Assembly: GCF_023343835.1 (NCBI RefSeq)
Contig: NC_064472.1
Location: 9,849,469-9,913,468 of the forward strand
Reading direction: 5' to 3'
Source of the DNA: Lagopus muta
Lineage: Eukaryota; Chordata; Aves; Galliformes; Phasianidae
Length of the DNA stretch: 64,000 bases
A program made the position numbers and the translations under genes. This document shows positions 45,791 through 57,048 of this stretch, in pieces. The notes under the pieces were generated by a model. That model saw nothing but the letters and a program-made list of their open reading frames with translations. It had not been told where the DNA came from and did not search any database. How positions within the stretch are numbered: the stretch's first letter is position 1; every line of letters begins with the position of its first letter.

Positions 45791-48700
45791 CATTGGAGAT
45801 GTGATTGCGCAGACCCTCTGCATTGCCAGGGATGCAGCTGTGAATAAAAAAAATTGATTCTGTGTTTCCCACAGCATCCTGGTGAGAGAGCACAGAGCCT
45901 GCTGGAATCAGTGTGTTCAGCATTGCCGGAGCAGAGCATGTGCAGGGAGCAGAGACAGGCAGCAGAGGATCTGCAGAAAGGTGAGATGGAGAAATGAGTG
46001 GGGTGGGTGTTTGCCCTACTATTGGATTTCAGGCCATTCACTGTCCTGCAAAACGGCTGGCTTGTTTTTGCAGAGACTGCCAGCTTCCCAGTGAAGCTTA
46101 AAGATTTTATGACGGCTTTGTCTGCTCAGAGACTGCATTGCTTTGGGGCTGTTGTAATTATAATTGATGCAAGAGAGAGAAGAGGCTGGTACTGCTGTGC
46201 AGAATGCGTGTTTGTCCATTGTGACTAGGAAATAACGATTGTCATGTCTGGGGCTGGTTGAGCAGAGGCGAGCTGTGTTTTGCCTTGACAGAGCTCTCTT
46301 GGTGCAGTCGCACAGTCCTCCATTGTGTCTGCCATGACAGCCGAGCCCACACGGATTGCTGTGATCCCACGAGCTGTCACACTCTCTGTCCATCCCCAGT
46401 GGTGATGCTGCTGTGCCGCTCAAAAGCTGTTTTGACAGACAGCGCTTACATGAAAAGACAAACAAAGGACATGGCAGAGGAAGGGCTGTTGTCATTATGG
46501 CTTTTGGCTTTTATCGTGTTTATTTTTATTTTTTTAACAATGCCTCAAAAAGCATAGGCCATTAGGGTAAAATACTGTGGCAGGTAAAGCTTTGTTGCTG
46601 TGCAGAATGATGCACTGGGATCTATGCAGACTGGAGTCCTTTGTGTCGCCAAGGGTGTGTCTGTGCTGGCTATGTAAATGAATGCTTTCTCCCTGCCTCT
46701 TTCTGTAGATTAGATGAGAAAGGTTATCTCATAATGGAGGAATTACTATTTTAAATTGCTGAGATGAGCGGTCCAGGCTGGGTACCAGTTACCAGAGCTT
46801 AATTACATGCTCCTGTTATAACCAAATCCCTCTCTTCCCTCCTCCCTGCTTTCCTTCTTCTTCCCTCCCCCATCCCCTGCACAAATCCTTCCATCAAATT
46901 GCTGCCACAAATGCAAAAGGAGAAGAGCTTGAACAAAGAGACGGATGTGTATCAGAGAGAATGACAGAGATAACAATGAAGGAAAAATATAAAACAGTGG
47001 GATTTAGATATCTGTGATGCATTGATGTGACTGTAGACAAATGTATACATGGGAGCTTAGTAATGTTAAGTAAATAAGCAAACAGTGGGGCTGTGGAAAA
47101 TGCTGAGAATGTGTGGTTGCAGTTGTAGGTATCAGAGGAATGTGATCTTAATGGAGCCTTACCTCCTGGTGCTGCTAATGAGCGAGCTTGGCATGTCCAG
47201 CCTCTTTGCAAAACCCCTCTGCAGTGTGCCAGCTTGGCAGCTGCCTCGGGGCAGCTGAGCACTGAAATAAGTTGAAGGTAGCTCAGATAAAGCGTCTCTA
47301 GACATGTTAAGAACCACAGGATGAGTAGAGATCATGAAGTGGTGAGGATCTGGCATAGCTATAGAGGAATCTTGAAGCAGAAGAAGCAGATGTGAGGAAT
47401 GTTGCAGAGATAGAAGAATAGAGAATTGAGGGTCAGAAACCAGTGGTAGGATATGTGGGTTGTCATGGTTAGGGAGTGTAAATATGCGGTTGGTAATACC
47501 ATTCTCCAGCCTCTCTCCCTGTGTTCCCTGAGATGGTCAATGCATCGTGCATCCCCCGCAGCTTTGCTGAGATTAGGCGCAATCCTCAGCACAGCCTTTC
47601 GTACAGCACTTGTCTGAAGGAACCATTTTGCTGCTGTGGTTTCTTAGGCAGTTGCTCCCTTTCCATCTCCATGGAGTGGCAAGGCTCTCCAGCCTCCAGC
47701 CTTTAGTACTCAGGGGAGAAGAGGCACCCCTATGTCCAGTTTAGACTGCTAGGTGTGGAGTGTGGGACTTCATGGTGCAAAATGATTTCTGCTCACAGCT
47801 CTGTGATGTCCTGGAAGTGCTGTAAGTCTTCCTTAACTGCAGCTCCTTCTCACCTCTGTCTGAAACCTTGCCTTATGATTTGGGAGCACTCCTGTGTGTC
47901 TCTGCAGAATAGGCTCCCACAGTAGGGTGCTGGGGGCAAGGACAACACGTATGCATTTGTAGATGCGTCGTGGTCCAGAGTTCAGGTTGTGAAACAGAAT
48001 ATATGTATGCAGCATACATGTATCTGTGTTGTGTTGTAGAAGAAAATTTGTGTATGGTGTGTTTACAGTGTTTATCTAACAAGACAAATGTGATGCAGCA
48101 TACTTTGCTACATGGAAAGGAGTGCTCCTCAGGATACACAGGATGTGCCTAGCTAGAAGGTGCCACACTTACAGTAGCATCTGTTAAACAGTGAGAGTGC
48201 ACAGAGATTATCTGTCTTGACATGGCTTGAGCCTAAAAGATGGGCTAGAGCTTCTGGTATTGGAGTTGGCTGAATGGATTCACATCAGGGAGATAAGGTT
48301 GCTGTTGTGTGTCTCCTCCACTGCCTTGATGCAGAATGCTGGGATGAAGTACAGCTGGAAGGCACCTGGACCTGCATTGCAGAATGTGCAGGTGCTTAGG
48401 AGTGTATGCGGTAGATTTGGAAATGGCCAGCTCCGTTGTTGCCTGTCAGTGTGTCTGGGGCTTTAATTGCAATCAAGAAACGATTTCTCTGTCCTAGAGA
48501 TGGCTTTAGTTCCAGTCTGATGTTCCTGGTGAGCTCACTCTGGTGTTACACCTGATACCAAAACGTTGACACACCTCTGGCAAACCAGTACTGTGTTGTG
48601 CCCCATTTTTCACTTATTTCCCAGTTTCATTAATGTTTCCCAATGTTTTTTTGAATGCCTTCTGTATTGTGTTTGAAGGGCAGGTTGGTTGATCTCAGGT

Positions 48701-49248
48701 GGGTCAGTTCCCTACCCCTTTCAGAACAGGTAAGGCTTACCTTGATTATTTTCCAGGCGTGCAGCTTTGACTCATTCCTCTTTTTCCTCATGGGTATTTT
48801 TATTGAGAGCCCTGTTGTCAGTGGTGATCATGTGATGGTTCCTTATTGTTCTGGGATCAGGAATATTTTGTCCTCTGACTGCAGTGCATTTGTCTGCTCA
48901 AATTTGTTTCCACTTCAAATGCTCATTTCCTTTTCTGTGCCCTTTTTTCCTTGTATTGTCAGCACGTCATTGACGCAGCTTCCATATTCTTCTTCATGCC
49001 AAAACAGTATCAAAGACGATGTTTCTACTGAGCTCTAATATAATTCTCAGCGTGTTTATTCGTTCAGTTTGGTCAGGAACAAATTAGAACACTAATTTCC
49101 TCACCTTGCTTGGTGATTCCAGGTGTTTTTCAATTATGATGTATGATCAAATTCATTTCTGCAGTATTTCCCTGAGCTCTTTGCTCTTTTTGGTGTTATA
49201 ACTGTTTTGCCTGATATGCAAAAGATCTGCTTATTACAAATAAAATTT

Positions 49249-49278
49249 AAAAAGAAAAAAAGAAAAGGAAAAAAAAAA
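49249..49278. repeat. A-rich purine tract
   Basis: 30 nt of A interrupted by single or double G, following AATAAAATTT. A simple low-complexity tract. Confidence 0.8.
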
Positions 49279-52200
49279 TTCACTGCTATTTGCTTTTTAC
49301 CCTTCTGTTGGATGTAAACTGGACAAGTTTAAGATATTTAGTCCAAAGTTATAGGTTCTGGGGAGTAATTCGTCTCGATAGGCAGGGTGCTGATGGACCT
49401 GAGCACAAATTAAACCCAAGAAAAGCAAACAAAATGTGAGAGATGTGATTTCTACGGGTGGGTGAGACAGTGATCTGAGGAAGAGATGCCTCCCTGTCAG
49501 CCTTGGAATCACACTTGCATGAGAAAATTTGGTCCCCAAACTTGTGGAAGCCCTTAAAATCCATCTGGAAATAGGAAAGTTGACTTATCTGCTACCTTTG
49601 CTACTTCGTGCAAAGAGTCCTGCTGGGGCAAAGAGCTCATGGCAGTCTGGTCTGTAGGTCCAAATGAGCCAGAAGATTACACCGTTCCAGAGCTGTGCAA
49701 AAGGCTGCAGTATAAGGCTTGAAGGAGCTGAGAGAACTGGTCTGGCAGGGAGTGGAATCTGTAGCAATGATCAGCTATCAGTTACAGCTGCACTGGCAAC
49801 TAGTCTTAGCAGGGATTTGTCATGTTGTCTGATGAGCAGGTTCCCTGCGTGCCCCAGCATTCATCTGAAAGTTGGTTAGTCTCCAAAATGAAAGTAACAG
49901 GCTGTCAAAATGGCTCTGGTCCCTGATTCTGCTCCAGTTTTATCCCTTAACAAAGATTATCTTAGTGTTCATTTTCTGAAAGAAGTGGTGCAGTGCCAGG
50001 GTACACTTGTAAAAAGGAGAGCAAGGGCAGGTCTACCCATAAACTCTTTCTTTCCCCACCGCCATTGTGTGGTAGCCTCAGAAACACATAGATAATGTAT
50101 TTTCTATATCTGTCTGACACATGCAAATATTTCTTGCTGGACAGGGCTGCTGGTGGTTCAGCAGTAGTGACAGTCATGCTGCAGGGCTTTTTTTCCCATG
50201 ACATTCACGTCAAGAAACTGCAGTGGAGGCCAGGCTCAGTGCTTAGTACTGACTCTTGGTAAGTGATGGGAAACCGGCACTAGTGCCAAGCCATCCCTCC
50301 CTGCTCCAGCACGTGACACTCTGGGAGCAAAGACTGAGCGTCACAGCCATTTTGCGCTCTGTGGGCTGGTGGCACAGGTATCACAGAGTGGAGGGAGCTC
50401 ACAGCTCTTTCTGTCAAGAGGGGTTTTTCTGCTCTGTAAATTATAGGAAAGAAAAAAATCAGAGCCCGTAGGGAAGATCTTGGCAAATATGCAGCAGATT
50501 TTTTTGCCTGATACTTCCCTGGGACCTGCCATTACCTCGGGCTAGCATGTACTCTGTTCTTGAGGGAGGAATGGAACATGTGGACAAGAGGTGGATGTTG
50601 GGCTGGGAGAGTCTGCTTTCTTGTTGGTTCTCAGTTGCAAGAGACTCCCCTGTGCATCTGTGGCCCTCTTTACTCAGGAGCATTCCTTCATACTGGTACC
50701 AGTTAAATCAAACAATAGCAGGATTTTTTATTTTATTATATATTTATTTATTTTGCGGGAATTCAAGTTATCATGTGATGTTTGAGCTAATGAGCTGCTC
50801 AACTATGATGCAGTCAACCCTGAAGAAAAACTCTTGTGCTTCTAAATGTTGTCTTAACACAGATCGTCATCAATGAGGTCATTGCTCTACTTCCTTTGGA
50901 CCTCATGGAATGGGCCTCTTCAGGTGCTGCTCTTTAAGGAGCATGCTCCCTTCTGGGAGCTAGGAGTCTTTTCTTCCTACATAGTTAGACTAACCATATC
51001 AGTTTGTTTTAACTGCTTCTTGTTTATCAAGGCCCCCTTCTTTTGGTCTTTATGGGTTCCCGTGGCAAAAAGCAGGGATTTGCCACATTTTCTGTGTACC
51101 TGAAATAATGTAGCTGTCCTCACAGATGTCCTTCTCTGCAGGGAGAATGGCCCATCTGCACCACTGTTAGTGCAATTTGCTGTTCTTAGTAGTTAGACCT
51201 TTTCCAGTGCCTAATTGCAGTTCATTTTTCCTGTAGACCAATGCTGGGATCTTTCCCAAGTGGTAGAGTCAGAAGTCCTCCTATGCAAAGATCCCACAGA
51301 ACTGTAAATTTCTGGTCCAAAGGCCCTGCTAGCAGGCACTGAACATCTTCCCAGGATTTGTCTAGTTCCTTCTCATGGTCCATGGCTATAGTGACACATG
51401 TACCCCGAGGTTTGGCTTGCTGTGGTTGTGCTGTCCTTCATCACTTGTTAGCATGTGAATAGCTGTAGTCACTTTTAAGGGATGCATTTTGCCTGGATAT
51501 AACTTATCATGAGCTTGACCCTTCAGAAGGATGGCGAATGGATTTCAGCATGCATCTGCACTCTATCGTTTTCTGTAGCCAGCAAATTGTTCTTTCATCT
51601 GCCTTCAGTGACATCTTACTTAATCTGCTGCTAAGATTTATCCTCCAGCTGCAGGTCTTGGTGTTTGAAATGGCCACTGAGGAGAGCATCTTCCTCACTC
51701 GGATGTCTCCTGTGTGCCTCCATTCCATGTTGTTTGCCTCATTTTCGTTTCTGCAAACACTTACTATTTATAATTACTGTATTAATAACACACTCTGAAG
51801 GTGGTGATTACTTCTTGTTACTTTAAGCCTGACAGTCTTCTTGTTCCCATTTGCTTTCCTTCGTTTCCTTTCTTCCCTGCCTTTCAGAGAGGACTAGGGG
51901 AGAAGAAAGGCAAGACTTCACAAACACAGAGACCTTGCATTCCTTGAAATTTCAGCTCTCAGCACAGTAGAGCTAGCCAGTTTGTGGCACAATAACAGAG
52001 GAGGAAGAAGGGAACTGTCAGAAGCAGCTATGTCCCAGCTGACTGGCAGCATGAGGGTTAAGACACAAAGGTGGCAACACTCATCGCATGTTGTTCAGTG
52101 TGCTTTTCGCCGTGTCTTACAGAGACACCAAGTGCAGTCCGTAATATACTGAGTTATCTATTCTCTGTATTTCTGCTGGTGACTGCACAATCCTTGCAGA

Positions 52201-55200
52201 CCCTAAGGAAAGCATCTGTCTCTGTAACTGACCCCTGCCAGGCTTTGTGCTGCTGACACGGTTTGTATTGCAAGGTGGACAAATACTTTCGTATGAAGCA
52301 ATGTATTTGTACTTGTCCTGGAGTTACGGATGGGTGGTTTCCCTCTTTTACAGAGGATATTCCACAGACAGTGTTTTGATCTCCTACCTCGTTGAGTGTT
52401 TTCCCCTTGGCAGAAATTGAGGTTGGAAAGGAAACACCACAGAAACCTCTTGGCCTGCTGATAAAAAGCAAAAGGAGAATCTTCTTTCCTGGAAGCAGGC
52501 TATCAGACCTCCCTGGTTAAATAAGGCAAATTTACCAGACAGTATTTCTTTCGGCACAGACATGAGCTGAGGACTGTGTTCTGTCTCCAGGGCCCACAAG
52601 GAGAATTTGTGTGAAGATAGGCAAAATTTCCCACACACCTACTCCAACAGTTTGTGGAATTTGAGGGGGCAAAACCCCACAAGCTGCAGAGGCACAGAAA
52701 TGAAATTTGTTCCTGAGAGAAAACACATGAGGAAAAAAAAAAAGTGCCCTTGTTTATTGTAGGCAAGGCTTTTTGTAAGCCTTGAGTTTTTGAGCTTGAT
52801 GCTAACTTAAATCAATGTGTATAAGGCCGTAACTTAACAGTCACAAAAATACACTTTGACAGGTTCCAAATGATCTGGCATTAAACTACAAAAAGTACCT
52901 GGAAGTAACACTGGTCATGAGAAATCTTATCTGGTGAACAGCTGTATTTCAACATTAGGGTACATAAGGTAGAAATGGAAAGCTATGGTGCAGTGTATTT
53001 TAGTGTTGATATGTGAAGCGGAGGACATCTCACTGCTGACTTGGAAAGTGTGTGTAATTAGTCACCCCAGCTCAGAGTGATGACTGCAGGCTTGGGGAGA
53101 AATGAGCAGCTTACCAGAAACCTGCACAAAGTCCTGGAAAATTTTCATAAAAGCAGTGACTGAAGAAACTGGAATTATTGTATCAAATGAGAAAATGCAG
53201 AGTTCATTATGAGAAAAGATGAATCTTATGGAGAAAGAAGATAATGGTTTATGTGCTGCCCAGCTTGCAACATGGAAGTATTCCAGGGAGTTAAGGAGAA
53301 TTATTTAAAATTAATAATAGGAATAATTTTCATGTGTACTGTGGTTAATAAGCCCATGAATCTTGCTGTTAAGCTTCAAAGCCCAGCAATATTCCCAGAT
53401 GGCATGACGTTTTTGTGAATGACAAGACTACCTAGTTTATTTCTAATATGTGCTCAGAAGAGAGGCTGCTGAGTTTTGAAACCTGGATGATTTGAAGTCC
53501 ATCTCATTGTGAGGGTTCAGCTGAGACAAGTTCTTTCTCACTGCTTGTTGTAGGTGCTTCTTCTTTGACATCTGGTGCAGAAAGGACACAGCAGCTTCAA
53601 AAACTTCCAAAAGTGAGCATGTCCTATCTGGAAAGGTTTGGGAGCCTGCACTCTTGAGGCGTCCTTTGTGCTTTTGGGCATCCTTGAAGTGGCTTAAAGC
53701 AGAGTAATAGTAATTCTGGTGCGTCCCTAGGAACTCCATACTGCTCCTTCTGTACAGTGCCAAGGATTGTCCCTGTTTGCTCTCCTTTTTCTCCGGTAGA
53801 GTAGGTCTGTGCATCCTCTGCAGCCCAGCATGACTTTCCTTAGCAGAAGACCTTGGTTAATCTAGGGTTATCAGATTTAGTTCATTAGACCCCTAATGCT
53901 CTGTTGAGCCCAATCATTCCAAGCCAAATTAGCACATGAGCTGTCTTCTAAAGTGTTATCTTAAAATAAATGTCTGACTCATGGCAGCTGATCGCTGTCC
54001 TGGCTGGAGCTTTACGTGCCGAGTTTGGTTTGTGCTGCCGGTCCCTGTAAGGGATAAGTTTCTTCTCTCAGAAGAAAAATATGTGTAATCATTATTTGTG
54101 ACTGGTCTGCTTCATAAGTATTTTATGAAGGCCTGGCTTGCCTTTTGTTAGTTCTGTTCCATGGAAAATATTCTCTTACATAAATTAATGCTGCGGTTTC
54201 ATTCCAGATCCTCTGAGTTCTGCCTCATCCTTTGCAAATGAACACACAAGTAGAGGGAGACCAATGTCTAGTCAGGGGAAGTCTGAATAGCTTGGGACTG
54301 CTCAGAGGGTGATAAATGCAAAAAACGTCACGCTCTCCTTGTCTTAAACAAGTATAATAATGAAGATAAATGTTGGTATGCTCAAAAGAACTGACAGACA
54401 GCAATGGCCGAGGCGTAAATTAGCTGTGAAGATCACTAGTTCAGGACATTACAGGGCCCAAAGGTTGCAAGAGTTCTGAAAAAAATCAGATGCTATCAGA
54501 GATGTCAGCATGCAGCATTATGATTGTGTAAGCACCCAGCCGCCTATGGAAAGGTTATGAAATCTGCTTCTTGACATAAGGCATTCTCTAATGGAGGCTG
54601 CCTGTGTTGGGGTTGAAAATGGAGCAATGATCACTCATTTGCCCACTTTAGGTTAGTACACCTAATGCAGAACTACTGAACATTGCTAACCAAGGTGAAG
54701 GACTAGGCTGAACTGGTCATCTGACTCAGTCCACAGACTTCTGTGTTCCCATGCTGAAACAAAACCTCCCTGAGGCTGTTGATCTTCAAAGGCTGAGTAT
54801 GTTCATCATTCTTTTTCCACTGTTTCTGAGCTAGTGGCAAGAGTTGCCCTAGATTTTGTATTTCTTGGAAAAAAAAGCCACGGCGTTTTTGGTAGACTTG
54901 TTTTCGCTAGGAAGGTCGTATCAAGGCCTGCTCTGCAGTGCAGAGAGCAGCTTCTAGTCTCACGCAGTCTCACTATGCAGCTAGAGCTAGGAGGGGTTAA
55001 AGCTTTCTGCAGTCTTGGCAGGAGTCAGATGTTGGACAGAGCTGCTGTTTGAGAAACCATTTAGGTATGCAGTGTGAAGAGGAGCACCTGATAAAACCAG
55101 CCTGCTGCTAGGATGTTTTTCTGCTTGTGCTTTCTTTTGGGGCTTCTGATCTGGGCGCACACTGTGCGTGCTAAATTCTTTGTAAGACTGCATTTTAAAA

Positions 55201-55654
55201 TAGCAAATCTCTGCAGATGCAGGCAGTCTGGGTGGCTGGTAGAGCTGGTGCCCATCACTGTGAGGAAATGCCATACCTGCCTTGCTTCTCCTTTTCACAT
55301 GAATACTTTAGTCCTTGTAGCAAACCATCATGCTACTGCTCTGTCTAATTCTGAAGATAATCCTGTGAGAGCATCCTGACATCTGTAGCTGTTTTATATA
55401 AGGAGAGTTGGGGGGGATGATACCTTAATTATTTCAAGAACTTGTTCCCTTGAAGTCCTTTGTCAACGATTCTGCTTTTGTTCTTTCACCCCTGCAGCAC
55501 ACACCTGAGCAAGAATGGCTGCCTGGTCACATTTGCACATAGCAAGATAACAAATATGTTGGAAACAGCCATGTTATCTTGACATAAACAGTGCAATTGA
55601 GAATGTGTTCTCAGCTAGTTTTTTGATTACATCAAGCTGATGACATCTTCCATC

Positions 55655-56250
55655 AGAAGAGGGGTGGCCAGCAGGGACAGGGAGGTGATTGTCCCTTTCT
55701 ACTCTGCTCTTGTGAGGCCCCATCTGCAGTACTGTGTCCAGGTCTGGAGCCCCCAGTGCAAGAAAGACAAGAGCTGTTGGAGAGGGTCCAGAGGAGAGCC
55801 ACACAGATCATCAGGGGGCTGCAGCACCTCCCCTATGAAGACAGGCTGAGGGAGCTGGGCTTGTTCAGCCTGGAGAAAAGAAGGCTGCAGGGTGACCTCA
55901 TTGCAGCCTTTCAGTACCTGAAGGGAGCCTGCAAACAGGAGGGGAATCAACTTTTGAAAGGGTAGATAGCAGCAGGACTAGGGGAAATGGTTTTAAGTTG
56001 AGGGAGGGAAGACTGAAGTTGGATGTCAGGAGAAGTTCTTTACAGAGAGAGTGGTGAGGTGCTGGAACAGGCTGCCCAGAGAGGTTATGGATGCCCCGTC
56101 CCTGGAGGTGTTCAAGGCCAGGTTGGATGGGGCCCTGGGCAGCCTGGTCGAGTATTAAATGGGGAGGTTGGTGGCCCTGCCTGTGGCAGGGGGTTGGAGA
56201 TTCATGATCCTTGAGGTCCCTTCCAACCCTGGCCATTCTGTGATTCTGTG
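55655..56250 (+). repeat. CR1 retrotransposon, 5'-truncated, sense (first of a tandem pair)
   Basis: Starts in ORF2 (AGGGGTGGCCAGCAGGGACA), keeps [20 protein letters not shown], then a deletion around 55765-55775 shifts the frame. The rest continues as [20 protein letters not shown] in another frame. It ends TTCCAACCCTGGCCATTCTG plus GATTCTGTG. It belongs to the same CR1 type as the inner copy at 24376-24978. Confidence 0.94.
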
Positions 56251-56259
56251 AATGGTGCA

Positions 56260-57048
56260 GTTGACAATAATAGAAGGAAGAGATGCCATCCAGAGGACCT
56301 TGACTTGCTCAAAAAGTGGGCACACAAGAATGTAATGAGGTTGAACAAGGCCAAACCACATGGGTTGATATGTGTGCAGACTGGAAAAAGAATTCTTTGA
56401 CAGCAGCCCTGCAAAGAAGGACTTGAGGGTTCTGGTGGACAAAGGGCTGTACGTGAGGCAGTAGTGAGCACTTGCAGCCCTGAAGGCCAGCGTTATTCTG
56501 GGCTGCATTAACAGAGGGGTGGCAGCAGGGACAGGGAGGGGACTGTTCCCCTCTGCTCCGCCCTCCCAAGACCTCATCTGGAGTACTGCATCCAGAAGGA
56601 GTGTGGAGCTGTTGGAGTGGGTCCAGAGGAGGACCATGAAGAAGCTCAGAGGATGGAGCACCTCTCTGAAGACAAGCTAAAGGAGCAGGGCTTGCTCAGC
56701 CTGGAGAAGACAAGGCTCCAGGGACATGTCATTATGGCCTTCCAGCACTTGAAGGGGATTACAAGCAGGAGGGGAACAGACTTTTTACACAATCTGGTAG
56801 TGATAGGGGAAGGGGGAATGGCTTTAAAAGAGAAGAGGGTTAAGTTAGGTGTTAGAATTTATTTACTCTCAAGGTGGCACTGCTGCCCAGAGAGCTGTGA
56901 TGCTCTATCCCTGGAGGTGCTCAAGGCCAGGTTGGATGGGGCCCTGGGCAGCTGAGCTGGTGGGGGCACCCAGCCCATGGCAGGGAGTTGGAACTGGGTG
57001 ATCTTTAAGGTCTCCTCCACCCGAGGTCATTCTCTGATTCTGTGATCC
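56260..57048 (+). repeat. CR1 retrotransposon, longer copy, sense (second of a tandem pair)
   Basis: Begins within ORF2 (AGAGATGCCATCCAGAGGAC), includes GGGCTGCATTAACAGAGGGG, GCCTTCCAGCACTTGAAGGG and TCTCTGATTCTGTGATCCTG at the end. It starts directly after the tail of the previous copy. Several deletions and frameshifts show it is old. Confidence 0.9.

Larger units (their letters stand above)
31997..55654. other. RUSC2 intron 1, central 23.6 kb without recognisable CR1
   Basis: No CR1 body or tail was recognised over this stretch, in contrast to the rest of the window. It holds simple-sequence tracts, isolated motif clusters (listed separately) and no supported exon. GC content varies; 43.3-44.2 kb is noticeably GC-richer. 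Confidence 0.55.

Noticed and set aside
45580..46041. 153-codon minus-strand ORF with a Cys run
   Set aside because: The Cys run is only the antisense reading of the short CAG repeat at 45765-45790; nothing else suggests a protein.
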